This document shows, one piece after another, positions 22,788 through 39,898 of a stretch of 45,591 bases of DNA. The translations under genes were made by a program, and so were the position numbers. This DNA is from Comamonadaceae bacterium. Lineage in GTDB: Bacteria; Pseudomonadota; Gammaproteobacteria; Burkholderiales; Burkholderiaceae_C. Below the pieces are notes generated by a model that did not search any database, was not told the DNA's origin, and saw only the letters and a list, made by a program, of their open reading frames with translations. Each line of letters begins with the position of its first letter. Positions within the stretch are counted from its first letter, which is position 1. The DNA lies in contig JAIXUC010000013.1 in the NCBI GenBank assembly GCA_027483665.1, positions 1 through 45,591 of the forward strand. Direction: 5' to 3'.

Positions 22788-24026
22788 TCACTGCATGAAC
22801 TGCCCATTGGCCCGAACCATCATCAAGTCGACAAACGCGCTGCCGCGCGCTTGGCGCGTGGGATAGCTCAAGCCAAAGCCGCCCAACTCCACCTGGTCAA
22901 CTGCGCCGAGCGCCGCGCGCAGGCGCTCGCGGCCAGCGGCGTCGACCCGACGATGTGCGGCCAACAGCATGTGCGCAGCGACATAGCCCTCCATGGACTG
23001 GTGCGAAGCGGGCTCATCAAAAAAGCGCTTCATGGCGCGGTCGAAATCACGCGTCACCGGCAAGGTGGTGCGCGCTGGGTTGTGCACCACTTGGGTCAGG
23101 ATGGCACCAGCCAACTGCGCAGCCGGCATCAACTCCAGCATGGTGCGGGGGTTGACGGTCGACAAGCCCACTACGAAAGTGGCTGGCAGCAAGCGGCGTA
23201 GTTCTTGAAATGTCTGCGCATAGGCCACCGAGTCGCCGATCAACAGCAAAGCGCGTGGTTTGGCTTGGGCCAGGCGGCCCAAAGTCGTGGGCCATTGGGC
23301 GCTGTCGACGGGCAGGGTGGTCTCAGACAGCCGTCGCGGCGCAGCGCCAGAAATGGTCTGGGTGAGGGCGCTTCGTGCCAGCGCGGCAACCTCAGGTGGT
23401 GTGCCAGGGGCCACCACCAAAGCCACATCAGGGATGCCCATGGTCGTCAAATGGCGCATCAAGAAAGCCACCTCCTGACCATAGTCAGGGCGGGTGAAAA
23501 ACACCAGCTGACCAACCAGCGGGTGCCCAGTGCCCACGCCACTCACAGGGCCGACCAGAGGCACGCCTTCGCGCACGAATTCGGGGTCAGCCAGCAGCGC
23601 CAGCAGAGCGGCGTCGCCAACCGGCCCCAGCACCACGTCCACCCGGTCAATGCGAGCTAACTCCAACACCGCCGCCCGCGTGCGAGCTGGGCTGCCATCG
23701 GTGGTGCGCTGGCTGATGCGCACCTGCCGCAGTTGCCCGCGGCTGGTGAGATCGTCAAACAGCACCTTGCTGCCCGTGAAGAAGTCGCGGCTGGCATCCA
23801 CAAAAGGACCGGTGCTGTCGATCACGTAGCCCACGTGCAACACGGGCCTGGCGGCAGGCGATTGCGCCAGTGCCGACCCCATGCACAAGGCAACGAGCCA
23901 GCCAACAACTGCCCATTGGCAGGAAGTTCGCAGATGGGCTGATTGGCGGCGCCAGAAAGCCAAACACCTGTTGACCAGCCCAAGTCGAGGCGCTGCCAAT
24001 GTGTGAATAAAGAAAGAGGGGGACAT
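22788..24026 (-). CDS. Periplasmic type 1 ligand-binding protein (branched-chain amino acid binding-like)
   Basis: A 412-residue exported protein. The mature part begins around SALAQSPAARPVLHVGYVIDSTGPF and has the two-lobed Peripla_BP_6/LivJ-like pattern (VDVVLGPVGDAALLALLAD, VPLVGPVSG, LVFFTRPDYGQEVAFL, LTQVVHNPARTTLPVTRDF). From ATG 24026 the signal region is unusually long (~55 residues); a TTG about 20 codons later would give a normal signal peptide of ~34, so the start is uncertain. There are no ABC permease or ATPase genes nearby. It is divergent from a giant hybrid histidine kinase, hinting at a sensory rather than transport role. Ligand unknown. Confidence 0.8.
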   Translation of the reverse strand: MSPSFFIHTLAAPRLGLVNRCLAFWRRQSAHLRTSCQWAVVGWLVALCMGSALAQSPAARPVLHVGYVIDSTGPFVDASRDFFTGSKVLFDDLTSRGQLRQVRISQRTTDGSPARTRAAVLELARIDRVDVVLGPVGDAALLALLADPEFVREGVPLVGPVSGVGTGHPLVGQLVFFTRPDYGQEVAFLMRHLTTMGIPDVALVVAPGTPPEVAALARSALTQTISGAAPRRLSETTLPVDSAQWPTTLGRLAQAKPRALLLIGDSVAYAQTFQELRRLLPATFVVGLSTVNPRTMLELMPAAQLAGAILTQVVHNPARTTLPVTRDFDRAMKRFFDEPASHQSMEGYVAAHMLLAAHRRVDAAGRERLRAALGAVDQVELGGFGLSYPTRQARGSAFVDLMMVRANGQFMQ

Positions 24027-24150
24027 AGAACAACGAGAAAAAAGAACGCTATGTTGATCAGCCCATGTGAAGCCTTGGTGACCGACACGTTCAGGCTCTA
24101 GACTCTTCAGGCTTGGTGATGGGCATGTTCCCGATGGCCACCAGCTCCAT

Positions 24151-29945
<5,795 letters not shown>

Positions 29946-29949
<4 letters not shown>

Positions 29950-31343
29950 GCCTTCATCAAAGCCTCGATCGCGTCGGCCTGAACCGGCACGTCACGGCTG
30001 ATGAGCTCGCAGCCTTGGGGCGTGACGATGGCATCGTCTTCGATGCGAATGCCAATGTGGTGAAAGGCTTCTGGCACGCCGGGTGCAGGGCGCACATAGA
30101 GCCCTGGCTCGATGGTCAGCACCATGCCTGGCTTGAGCAGGCGCGACGGGCGGTTCAAGATGAGTTCGTTGGACAGCGGGTCGCGTCGCTCGCTCACCTC
30201 GCCCAATTGCGAGGGCTCGGCGTAGGCGCCGCAATCGTGCACGTCCATGCCCAGCCAATGGCCGGTGCGGTGCATATAGAAAGCAAAGTAGGCACGCTTT
30301 TCGATCACGTCATCGAGTCCGCCGACCTTGGCTCGGTCGAGCAAACCCACATCCAGCATGCCCTGGGCCAGCACGCGCACGGCGGCGTCGTGCGGGTCGG
30401 TGAAGCGTGCGCCCGGCCGGGTGGCAGCCACGGCTGCCTCTTGGCTGGCCAGCACGATGTCGTAGAGCGCGCGCTGCGGGCCGCTGAAGCGCCCGTTGGC
30501 CGGAAAGGTGCGCGTGATGTCGCTGGCGTAGCCGCCGAGCTCGCAGCCCGCGTCGATCAGCACCAAGTCGCCGTTGCGCACCGGGGCTGCGTCGGCGCGG
30601 TAGTGCAGCACGCAGGCGTTGGCGCCGGCCGCGACGATGGCGCCATAAGCCGGGTGTTGTGAGCCGTGGCGGCGAAATTCGTGCAGCAGTTCGGCGTCCA
30701 GGTGGTATTCACGAACGTCTTGGCCTTCGCGCAGCAAGCGCGCGCAGGTTTGCATGGCGCGCACATGAGCCCCAGCGCTGATGCGTGCGGCGCGGCGCAT
30801 GGTGTCTTGCTCGTGCGCGTCTTTGATGAGGCGCATCTCGTCGAGCAAACTGCACAGGTCTTGCTGCTGCGCCGGGCACAGCGCGCCGTAACGCACCCGA
30901 GCGCGCACTCGCTCCAGCCAGCCCGCCACACGACCCTCCAAACCGCTGTGAATGGCAAACGGAAACCACACCGTGCTGCGGTTTTCCAGCAGGCGAGGCA
31001 ACTGCGCGTCCAGCTCGGTGACGGGCAGCGCCGCATCGACCCCCAGCGCGTGCGGTGCCGCCTGCGGCCCCAAGCGGTAGCCGTCCCAGATTTCGCGCTC
31101 CATGTCTTTGGGCTGGCAAAACAAGGTCGCCTGCCCCTCGCCTGTGAGCACCAGCCAGGCGTTGGGCTCGGAGAATCCGGTCAGGTAATAGAAATAGCTG
31201 TCGTGCCGGTAGAGGTGGTCGTTGTCGCGGTTGCGCTGGCGCTCAGGCGCGGTGGGCACGATGGCGATGCCGCCTGGGCCAAGCAAAGCGGCCAATCGAG
31301 CGCGGCGCTCGGTGTACAGCGTGTGGGGGGGTTGAAGGTTCAT
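29946..31343 (-). CDS. pepP: Xaa-Pro aminopeptidase (aminopeptidase P)
   Basis: A 465-residue M24B metallopeptidase that removes N-terminal residues preceding proline. The N-terminal AMP_N domain (1-140) has DNDHLYRHDSYFYYLTGF. The pita-bread catalytic domain shows the five metal ligands in order: Asp in LIDAGCEL, Asp in SDITRTFP, His in HRTGHWLGMDVHD, Glu in TIEPGLY and Glu in GIRIEDD. The ATG at 31343 overlaps the murU stop by four bases (ATGA) and has GGAGATC upstream inside murU, so the genes are coupled. Its own stop overlaps the convergent kinase gene stop. Confidence 0.95.
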
Positions 31344-32113
31344 GGCTGATCTCCGTTGGAGGCGGGGCTGGCGAGATGGGTGTCTGGGCTGTGGGGGCTG
31401 TGGGGTTGGGCGTTGATGTCGGCCAGTCTTTGCGGCGTGCCCACGTCGGTCCAGGTTCCGCGCCAGACACTGCCGCTGATCAATCCATTGTCTGCGCCCA
31501 GCCGCAGCAGCGGTGCCAACGGGGCCTTCTCGCCGAGCGGGTTGCCGGGTGTCAGCGTGCACCAAGGCGGCTCGAACAGGGCGCGGCGGTAATAGCCCAC
31601 ACCGCTGAAGGTGTGGCGCTCGCCCGCCAAGGCGCTGTTCGTCAAGCCCCCGTTGGCGTCCAGCCCAAAGTCGCCTTGAGGGTGGTGCGCCGGGTTGGGT
31701 ACCAGCCAAAGGTGGCCGAGTCGTGAGCCCAGTTCAGGTGCCTGGAAATCAAAGTTGGGCATGAACACGTCGCCCGCCACGACCCAGAAGCCATCGGTCA
31801 ACAACGGCAGCGTGCGGGCGATGCCGCCCAGGGTTTCAAGCGCGCCACCGAAGTCACGGCCCTCGTGGGAGTAGCGGATGGGCACTGCCGCTGTCCCCGC
31901 GCCTGCATCCATTTGGCTACCGAAGTGCGCCTCGATCTGCTCGCCCAACCAGTCGGTGTTGATCACGATCAACTGCGCCCCGGCCCGCACCAGCGCCTGC
32001 ATCGGCCAAGCCATCAGCGGCTGCCCGTGCACCCGCAGCAAGGGCTTGGGTTGGTGGTCGGTGAGGGGGCGCATGCGGGTTCCGCGCCCGGCGGCCAAGA
32101 CCAAAGCTTTCAT
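31340..32113 (-). CDS. murU: N-acetylmuramate alpha-1-phosphate uridylyltransferase MurU (nucleotidyltransferase)
   Basis: A 257-residue sugar-1-phosphate nucleotidyltransferase beginning MKALVLAAGRGTRMRPLTD, with QPKPLLRVHGQPLM, VVAGDVFMPNFDF (metal Asp) and GTWTDVGTPQRL. These features and the presence of AmgK elsewhere in the window favour MurU, which makes UDP-MurNAc from MurNAc-1-P in the recycling route, over RmlA/GalU. It is slightly longer than usual because of a His/Pro/Ser-rich C-terminal tail. A much longer in-frame upstream extension (to 32416) runs into the tkt side and is not family-like. It is coupled to pepP through a 4-base overlap. Confidence 0.82.
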   Translation of the reverse strand: MKALVLAAGRGTRMRPLTDHQPKPLLRVHGQPLMAWPMQALVRAGAQLIVINTDWLGEQIEAHFGSQMDAGAGTAAVPIRYSHEGRDFGGALETLGGIARTLPLLTDGFWVVAGDVFMPNFDFQAPELGSRLGHLWLVPNPAHHPQGDFGLDANGGLTNSALAGERHTFSGVGYYRRALFEPPWCTLTPGNPLGEKAPLAPLLRLGADNGLISGSVWRGTWTDVGTPQRLADINAQPHSPHSPDTHLASPASNGDQP

Positions 32114-32157
32114 GGCGGCACTGTAGCGGCCGCTCCAAAGCGGTGAAGGTCGCTCGA

Positions 32158-32163
32158 TAAAAT
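32158..32163 (+). promoter_or_regulatory. Candidate -10 element (TAAAAT) for tkt
   Basis: TAAAAT within CGATAAAATGCG is an AT-rich break in the GC-rich 146-base gap between divergent murU and tkt, about 95 bases before the tkt ATG. No good -35 is seen, so this is weak. Confidence 0.3.
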
Positions 32164-32259
32164 GCGCGGCTGCTGCGTCAGGCGCGCGCAAGCCCAGCCC
32201 AAGTGCTGGGGTGCAGCTTGGCTCCCCATCTCTTACTCCCTCCCCCCAAGAAAGCACCC

Positions 32260-34317
32260 ATGGCCAACCCCCAAACGATGGCAAACGCGATCCGTGCGCT
32301 GGCCATGGACGCCGTGCAACAAGCCAACTCGGGCCACCCCGGCGCGCCCATGGGCATGGCCGACATGGCGGTGGCGCTTTGGCATCGACACCTCCAACAT
32401 TCACCGGCCAACCCACACTGGGCCGACCGCGACCGATTCGTGCTGTCCAACGGCCACGGCTCCATGCTCATTTACGCGCTGCTGCACCTCACGGGCTACG
32501 CGCTGCCCATGCAGGAGCTCAAGAACTTTCGTCAACTGCACAGCAAAACCGCAGGTCACCCCGAGGTGGGCGTGACGCCAGGGGTAGAGACCACCACCGG
32601 CCCGCTGGGCCAAGGCATCACCAACGCGGTGGGCATGGCGCTGGCTGAAAAGCTGCTGGCTGCCGAATTCAACCGCGAAGGCCACAACGTCGTCGACCAC
32701 CGCACCTACGTGTTCTTGGGCGATGGTTGTCTGATGGAGGGCATCAGCCACGAAGCCGTCGCACTCGCAGGCGCATGGAAGCTGGGCAAGCTGATCGCGC
32801 TGTATGACGACAACGGTATTTCCATCGACGGACAAGTCGCGCCCTGGTTTATCGACAACACCGCCATGCGCTTTTCAGCCTGCGGCTGGAACGTGGTGGG
32901 GCCCATCGACGGCCACGATGTCGATGCGGTAGACCGCGCCATTGCTGACGCCAAGACCAGCGCCGAGCGGCCCACGCTGATCATTTGCAAAACCGCCATT
33001 GGCCAAGGCAGCCCGAACCGCGCCGGCACGGCCAAAGCCCACGGCGAGCCCTTGGGGGCGGAGGAAATTCGGCTCACGCGCGAAGCGCTCGGCTGGAGTC
33101 ATGCGCCTTTCGAAGTGCCGTCCGAGGTCTATGCCGCGTGGGACGCCAAGGTGCGCGGCCTCGCCGCAGAGGCCGCTTGGGACGCCCGCTTCGCCGCCTA
33201 CAAAGCCGCTCACCCCGAACTGGCCGCAGAGTTGGTTCGGCGCATGAAGGGCGAGTTGCCCAAGTCCTTCTCGCAAACCGCGGTGGACGCCGTGCTGTCG
33301 GCCAACGACAAGGCCGAGACTGTGGCCTCGCGCAAGGCCAGCCAGATTGCGTTGGAAGCCTTCACCGCAGCTCTGCCAGAAATGCTGGGCGGCAGTGCCG
33401 ATTTGACCGGCTCCAACCTCACCAACACCGCCGCCACCCCGCCGCTGCGCATGGGCGCAGACGGCTCGGTGCAGCGCAACGCGGCGGGTCAGTTGGGCCG
33501 CCACATCAACTACGGCGTGCGCGAGTTCGGCATGGCCGCCATCATGAACGGCGTGGCGCTGCACGGCGGCTTCATCCCCTATGGCGGCACCTTCCTCACT
33601 TTCTCCGACTACAGCCGCAACGCCATTCGCATGGCGGCGCTCATGAAGCTGCGCGTGGTGCACGTGTTCACGCACGACTCCATCGGCTTGGGCGAAGACG
33701 GCCCCACCCACCAAGCGGTGGAGCACGCGGCCAGCTTGCGCCTGATTCCCAACCTCGATGTCTGGCGTCCGGCAGACACGGCAGAGACCGCCGTGGCCTG
33801 GGCCGTGGCTTTGCAAAACAGCACCCGGCCCACCGCCTTGCTCCTGTCGCGCCAGAACCTGCCTTACGCGCCCAAGCCGCACTCGCCCATCGCACCAGAA
33901 GCCAGTGGTCTGGGCGAAATCAGCCGCGGCGCTTATGTGCTGGCAGAGCCAGCCGAAGTGGGCATGAAAAAGAAAGCTCAAGCGGTGCTCATTGCCACCG
34001 GCTCTGAAGTCCAGTTGGCCCTGAAGGCGCAGCAGCTGCTGGCAGAGCGCGGCGTGGCGGTGCGCGTGGTCTCCATGCCCAGCACCACCGCGTTTGATCG
34101 CCAAAGCGTGGACTACCAACGCAGCGTCTTGCCCGACCGACTGCCACGCATCGCGGTTGAGATGGGCGTGAGCGCCGGTTGGTGGAAGTACGGCTGCGCA
34201 GCCGTGGTGGGCATCGACACCTACGGCGAGTCAGCCCCCGCGCCGGTGCTGTTCCAGCACTTTGGCTTCACGCCGCAAAACGTGGCAGACACCGTGCAGG
34301 CCGTCTTGGCACGTTGA
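32260..34317 (+). CDS. tkt: Transketolase
   Basis: A 685-residue thiamine-diphosphate enzyme that moves two-carbon units in the pentose phosphate (or Calvin) pathway. The N-terminal part has [14 protein letters not shown] and the TPP/metal motif from GDGCLMEG to [10 protein letters not shown]. The pyrimidine domain has [24 protein letters not shown] and [15 protein letters not shown]. The C-terminal domain is complete ([12 protein letters not shown]). The ATG at 32260 gives the normal N-terminus; the frame is open 57 bases upstream but does not fit. gap follows 36 bases downstream on the same strand. Confidence 0.96.
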   Translation: MANPQTMANAIRALAMDAVQQANSGHPGAPMGMADMAVALWHRHLQHSPANPHWADRDRFVLSNGHGSMLIYALLHLTGYALPMQELKNFRQLHSKTAGHPEVGVTPGVETTTGPLGQGITNAVGMALAEKLLAAEFNREGHNVVDHRTYVFLGDGCLMEGISHEAVALAGAWKLGKLIALYDDNGISIDGQVAPWFIDNTAMRFSACGWNVVGPIDGHDVDAVDRAIADAKTSAERPTLIICKTAIGQGSPNRAGTAKAHGEPLGAEEIRLTREALGWSHAPFEVPSEVYAAWDAKVRGLAAEAAWDARFAAYKAAHPELAAELVRRMKGELPKSFSQTAVDAVLSANDKAETVASRKASQIALEAFTAALPEMLGGSADLTGSNLTNTAATPPLRMGADGSVQRNAAGQLGRHINYGVREFGMAAIMNGVALHGGFIPYGGTFLTFSDYSRNAIRMAALMKLRVVHVFTHDSIGLGEDGPTHQAVEHAASLRLIPNLDVWRPADTAETAVAWAVALQNSTRPTALLLSRQNLPYAPKPHSPIAPEASGLGEISRGAYVLAEPAEVGMKKKAQAVLIATGSEVQLALKAQQLLAERGVAVRVVSMPSTTAFDRQSVDYQRSVLPDRLPRIAVEMGVSAGWWKYGCAAVVGIDTYGESAPAPVLFQHFGFTPQNVADTVQAVLAR

Positions 34318-35367
<1,050 letters not shown>

Positions 35368-35406
35368 GCCGCTGCACAGACGCTTCAGCCCAGTCTGGCC
35401 GCGTTC

Positions 35407-36321
35407 GTGCCCTCTTTAGCTGCCGACTCAACGCCACCGAGCGCTGAGCGTCTGCAACTCACGGCGGCTGACGGCTATGCGCTGGTGGCGCAGCTTTACC
35501 GCGCGCCAAGCCCTGCCCGGGCCCGCCTGCTGGTGGCAGGTGCCACCGCCGTGCCGCAAGGTTTTTACCGCCGCTTCTCAGAGCACGCGGCCTCCCAAGG
35601 CTACGAGGTGATGACGCTGGACTACCGTGGGATGGGCCTGTCTGCACCGCCCACACTCAAGGGCTTTCGCATGGACTACCTCGACTGGGGAAGGCTCGAC
35701 CTCGCCGCCGCCGTGCGAGCGCACCACACGCCCGATCTGCCGCTGTACATGGTGGGTCACTCTTACGGAGGACATGCGCTGGGCTTGCTGCCCAACCACC
35801 ACCTGATCGACGGCGTCTACACGTTTGCAACAGGCGCTGGCTGGCACGGTTGGATGCCGCCGCTGGAGCGGCTGCGTGTGTTGCTGATGTGGAACGTGAT
35901 CGGGCCCGTATGGACCCGCGCAGCCGGGTATTTGCCCTGGAGCCGCCTGGGCTTGGGCGAGGACTTGCCGCTCGATGTCTACCGGCAGTGGCGCCATTGG
36001 TGCCAGTTCCCGCGTTACTTCTTCGACGACCCGCACCGACCTGAGCTGGCCCAAGCCTTTGCTCAAGTGCGCGTGCCGATCGTGGCGGCCAACGCCACCG
36101 ACGACGCTTGGGCGCCTCCGGCCTCGCGCGATGCCTTCATGGCAGGCTACGCCCAAGCCCCGGTGCAGACCGTCACCATCGACACTGCCCGCCGGGGCCT
36201 GGGCGCGATCGGTCACATGGGCTACTTCAGGCCCCGGGCACAGCCGCTGTGGGCTGAGGTGCTGAGGTGGTTCGATACACTGAAATCGCCGCGGCCAAGC
36301 CGCATCAACCCAAGCCACTGA
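35407..36321 (+). CDS. Alpha/beta hydrolase (COG4757-like)
   Basis: A 304-residue alpha/beta-fold hydrolase with the nucleophile elbow GHSYGG (Ser119), an oxyanion-region VAGATAVPQGFYRRFSEHAA, a strand-turn DYRGMGLS and a late His in GAIGHMGYFRP. The acid may be Asp in ANATDDAWAP. The layout (GATAVPQGFYR, LDYRG, GHSXGG) suggests the COG4757 predicted hydrolase group, whose substrates are unknown. It starts at GTG 35407, 39 bases after gap. Its stop is 2 bases before the next gene's ATG, so co-translation with the nucleotidase-like lipoprotein is likely. Confidence 0.85.
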   Translation: MPSLAADSTPPSAERLQLTAADGYALVAQLYRAPSPARARLLVAGATAVPQGFYRRFSEHAASQGYEVMTLDYRGMGLSAPPTLKGFRMDYLDWGRLDLAAAVRAHHTPDLPLYMVGHSYGGHALGLLPNHHLIDGVYTFATGAGWHGWMPPLERLRVLLMWNVIGPVWTRAAGYLPWSRLGLGEDLPLDVYRQWRHWCQFPRYFFDDPHRPELAQAFAQVRVPIVAANATDDAWAPPASRDAFMAGYAQAPVQTVTIDTARRGLGAIGHMGYFRPRAQPLWAEVLRWFDTLKSPRPSRINPSH

Positions 36322-36323
36322 AG

Positions 36324-38333
36324 ATGACGCACACACACTTTCTGAAGCGCCGTTGGGTGCTGGCCCTGGTGGCCAGTGCTGCCCTTACCGCCTGCGGCAC
36401 CATCGACAGCACGCCTGCGCCAGAAGCGGCCTACACCCTGCAGGTGCTGCACCTGTCGGACATGGACACCGGCGGCGATTTGGTCAGCAATTCCAAGGGC
36501 CTGTCTGCACTGGTCAAGAAGTTCCGCGCCGAGATGCCCACGAACACGGTGTTCTTGTCCTCGGGCGACAACTACATTCCCGGTCCGTTTTTCAACGCAG
36601 CCGATGACGCCACGCTGAACGCTGAGCTTGGCGCTCCTTCAGCAGGTCGTGGCGACATCGGCATCTTGAACGCCATGGGCTTGCAGGCTTCGGCCTTTGG
36701 CAACCACGAGTTCGACAACGGCACCAACACCGTGGCTGGCCTGTTGCGCCCCGCCACTTCCGGCGGACGCACCTGGCCCGGCACCAAGTTCCCCTACCTC
36801 TCGGCCAACCTCGACTTTTCCAAAGACAGCAATTTGGCTGGCTTGGCAGCCGCGGCCAACGACGGTCAGCCCGCAGCCACGCTGGGGCAGAAGATCGCCA
36901 AATACACAGTCATCAACGTGGCCGGGCAGGACATTGGCGTGGTGGGTGCCACCACCCCGATCCTGGCGTCCATCACCACGGTGGGCGGTGTGGGCGTCCT
37001 GCCAGAAGGCGCTCAGCGCGAGAACATCGATGCCTTGGCAGCCACCATTCAGCCGTCGGTGGATGCGCTCTTGGCCAAAGGCATCAACAAGATCATCTTG
37101 CTCGCCCACATGCAGCAATTGCCCATCGAGCGGGCCTTGGCGCCCAAGCTCAAAGGCGTCGATCTGATCGTCGCTGGCGGCTCCAACACCGGCCTGTATG
37201 ACAGCACCGACCGCGTGCGCCCCGGCGACACCAAAGGCGGTGACTATCCGCTGCGCCACACCTCGGCCACAGGCGAGCCCGTGTTGGTGGTGAACGTGGA
37301 CGCAGACTACAAGTATCTGGGTCGCATCGTGCTGCCTTTCGACGCGCAAGGTCGCATCATCGAGCGCCGCTTGGACGCCAAGCTCAACGGAGCCTGGGCC
37401 AGCGACGCAGAAGGCCTGCAACGCGCGGGCCTGACACCTGCAGACGCCATGCCGGAAGTGGCAGCCATTGCCAACAAGCTCGGCCAAGTGATCGCCTCCA
37501 AAGACGGCAACCTGTTCGGCGCCACCACGGTTTACCTGGAAGGCGACCGCGTGCTGGTGCGCAACCAAGAAACCAACCTGGGCAACCTGAGCTCGGACGC
37601 CAACCTCGCTTGGGCACAAACCGTGGACCCCTCGACGACCATTTCATTCAAGAACGGCGGTGGCATTCGCTCGTCCATCGGCTACATCGACGCGCCGCCC
37701 GGTTCCACCAGCGGCGGCACCAAAGCCAAGCCCCCGGCGAACAAAGCAGCCAACAAGCTGGCCGGTGATGTGTCCCAGCTCGACATCGAGTTCTCGCTGC
37801 GCTTCAACAATGGTTTGAGTCTGCTCAGCGCCAGCCCCGCCGAGCTGAAGGCGCTGCTGGAACACGGCGTCTCAGACTGGACGCCCACCTCCACTCAGGG
37901 CAAGTTCCCGCAAGTAGGCGGTTTGCGCTTCAGCTTTGACCCCAGCCGCCCCGCTGGTCAACGGGTGGCCACGATCGTGGTGGATGACCCGGACGGCGCA
38001 GGCCCGCTGCGCGGCCCGCAGGTTGTTTATGCAGCTGGTGCTTTCAAGGTGCCTGCCACCACCAGCTACCGCTTGGTCACGCTGGACTTCTTGGCCGACG
38101 GCGGCGACGCCTACCCCTTCAAGTCGCTGGCAACACCGAACCGTGTGAACCTGATCGCAGCGGGTGCCGCCAAAAGCTTCACCACACCCGGTGGCGAGCA
38201 AAACGCCATGGCCGCGCACCTCAAGACGCGCTTCCCACGCAGCGCAGCGTTCACGGGCGCAGATGTGCCAGCCACGGCAGACAGCCGCATCATCAATTTG
38301 TCGCTGCGGCCCGAGACCCTGCCACAGAACTGA
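36324..38333 (+). CDS. 5'-nucleotidase/UshA-type metallophosphoesterase lipoprotein with altered metal motifs
   Basis: A 669-residue protein. A lipoprotein signal (residues 1-24) ends LTACG, with the acylated Cys in the lipobox, so it is anchored to an envelope membrane. The metallophosphoesterase domain (about 36-380) has SSGDNYIPGPFF and GNHEFD as expected, but motif I is SDMDTGG instead of D-x-H, the SHxG box is AHMQQ and the GGHTH box is GGSNT. The C-terminal 5'-nucleotidase domain (about 395-640) has ETNLGNLSSDANLAWAQ and NGGGIRSSIG. These changes recur in a known divergent subgroup, so activity, if any, may use a different metal arrangement. ATG 36324 fits the lipoprotein signal. Confidence 0.85.
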   Translation: MTHTHFLKRRWVLALVASAALTACGTIDSTPAPEAAYTLQVLHLSDMDTGGDLVSNSKGLSALVKKFRAEMPTNTVFLSSGDNYIPGPFFNAADDATLNAELGAPSAGRGDIGILNAMGLQASAFGNHEFDNGTNTVAGLLRPATSGGRTWPGTKFPYLSANLDFSKDSNLAGLAAAANDGQPAATLGQKIAKYTVINVAGQDIGVVGATTPILASITTVGGVGVLPEGAQRENIDALAATIQPSVDALLAKGINKIILLAHMQQLPIERALAPKLKGVDLIVAGGSNTGLYDSTDRVRPGDTKGGDYPLRHTSATGEPVLVVNVDADYKYLGRIVLPFDAQGRIIERRLDAKLNGAWASDAEGLQRAGLTPADAMPEVAAIANKLGQVIASKDGNLFGATTVYLEGDRVLVRNQETNLGNLSSDANLAWAQTVDPSTTISFKNGGGIRSSIGYIDAPPGSTSGGTKAKPPANKAANKLAGDVSQLDIEFSLRFNNGLSLLSASPAELKALLEHGVSDWTPTSTQGKFPQVGGLRFSFDPSRPAGQRVATIVVDDPDGAGPLRGPQVVYAAGAFKVPATTSYRLVTLDFLADGGDAYPFKSLATPNRVNLIAAGAAKSFTTPGGEQNAMAAHLKTRFPRSAAFTGADVPATADSRIINLSLRPETLPQN

Positions 38334-38334
38334 T

Positions 38335-39765
38335 TCAGCGGCTGCGGCCGCGGCGCTGTGGTCTGGGAAGCAGCGTCGCGGTCGGGGCGTCGAACACCCG
38401 GTATCGCCCGCCGCCGTCAAGCTTGGCGCGGTACATGGCTTGGTCGGCTTCACGCAGCACATCGGACACGTCCCGGTGTTGCGGGCCAAAAAAGACCACC
38501 CCAATGCTGGGCGACAAACGGTAGGTGATCTGGCGCAACTGGTAGGGCTGGCTCAGGCGCTCCAGTGCCCATTGGGCTTGCGCTTCGGCTTGTTGTTGCA
38601 CAACGGCTGCGCTGGGGTCGCCGACCGACGCTGCCAGCAACACCACGAACTCGTCGCCGCCTAGGCGAGCAGGCTGGTGCCCCAGGGGCGTCATTTCCGA
38701 CAGGCGCTGCGCCACTTGCGCCAGCAACAAGTCACCGTGGTCGTGGCCGTGCGCGTCGTTCAGGGCCTTGAAGTTGTCCAAGTCCAGGAACAGCAAGCCC
38801 CGCTGTTGAGCTTGGCGCTGACAAGCTTCCAAGGCATCCTGCAGCAGATTGAGCAGTGCCCTGCGGTTGGGCAAGCCGGTCAGCTCGTCGAGGTAAGCCA
38901 AGCGGTGCACTTGCTGCTCGGCCTGCTTGCGGCCCGAGATGTCGCGCCCCATGCCGCGGTAGCCCAAAAACTGACCGAAACCGTCAAAGAACGGGGCGCC
39001 GCTGACAGACACCCAACGAGGTCCGCCGAAGTCCTTGGGGCGCTCGATCTCGAAGTCTCGGAACACCTCGCGGGCATCCAAGACACGGCGATGCTCGGCC
39101 CAGTGGACGTCGCTCAAGTTCAGGCTGGGCAATTCCCAGCGCGCCTTGCCCAAGTGCCTGGCCGTTCCCAGATCGACGGCCAAAGCCGGGTTGACATCAA
39201 TGCGCGTGAGACGATAGGCCGCGTCGGTTTCCCAGTACCAGTCAGAGCCCAGCTCGAACAGCGACTTCCAGCGCGCTTCGCTTTGGCGCAGGGCTTCCTG
39301 CATTTCAAAGTAACTCGTTACGTCACTGAAGGTGCGCACCCGCCCGCCGCTACCCAACAAGGTGGTGCGGACTTCCAAAACACGACCAGCACGGGTGCGC
39401 CGCAGATAGACCTCGGGCACGTCCAAGTTGGCACCGTGGGCTGCGTACTCTTTGGCCACGTACTGCCGGGCCAACGGGTCTATCAAAGAAAACTCAGGCC
39501 CGAAGTCGCCGCGCTGGGCTTGCAGTTGCACCACCTCTTCCACATGGGGTTGGGTGGCCAACAGCGCAGCGGGCAGGTCCAGCAATTCCAGGTAGCGCCG
39601 GTTGTAGAGCCGGATGCGCTGATCGGCATCGACATAGCTCACGCCCTGGCTCACGCTGTCCAGGGTCAGGGCCAATGCTTGGAGCAGTGAAGGGTCTGTC
39701 AAGGTGTGGAGTGGGGTCGGGTCGGGTTGAGCACCCGAATTCCAGAAGTGTCCACTAATCAACAA
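38335..39765 (-). CDS. PAS-GGDEF diguanylate cyclase
   Basis: Up to 476 residues, with no membrane segments. An N-terminal PAS_7-like domain (about 35-150; SVSQGVSYVDADQRIRLYNRRYLELLDLP) is followed by a second PAS domain (about 165-290; SLFELGSDWYWETDAAYRLTRI) and a GGDEF domain (about 300-460) with DELTGLPNRR and an intact LGGDEFVV active loop, so it should make cyclic di-GMP. No inhibitory RxxD site precedes the GGDEF loop. The frame has no ATG or GTG near its beginning; TTG 39765 and TTG 39702 are the options. It converges with the nucleotidase-like gene with one base between the stops. Confidence 0.88.
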   Translation of the reverse strand: MLISGHFWNSGAQPDPTPLHTLTDPSLLQALALTLDSVSQGVSYVDADQRIRLYNRRYLELLDLPAALLATQPHVEEVVQLQAQRGDFGPEFSLIDPLARQYVAKEYAAHGANLDVPEVYLRRTRAGRVLEVRTTLLGSGGRVRTFSDVTSYFEMQEALRQSEARWKSLFELGSDWYWETDAAYRLTRIDVNPALAVDLGTARHLGKARWELPSLNLSDVHWAEHRRVLDAREVFRDFEIERPKDFGGPRWVSVSGAPFFDGFGQFLGYRGMGRDISGRKQAEQQVHRLAYLDELTGLPNRRALLNLLQDALEACQRQAQQRGLLFLDLDNFKALNDAHGHDHGDLLLAQVAQRLSEMTPLGHQPARLGGDEFVVLLAASVGDPSAAVVQQQAEAQAQWALERLSQPYQLRQITYRLSPSIGVVFFGPQHRDVSDVLREADQAMYRAKLDGGGRYRVFDAPTATLLPRPQRRGRSR

Positions 39766-39898
39766 TTACACCGCGGGTATTCGGGGTCATCACCAAATGT
39801 CGCGCAGAAACATTAGCTGTCTCGGCTATTCTGCGCGCCGCCCCGATAGCGCCGAACAATCGTTCGGGTTACTCAACCCTTTGTATTGGAATGTCCTC

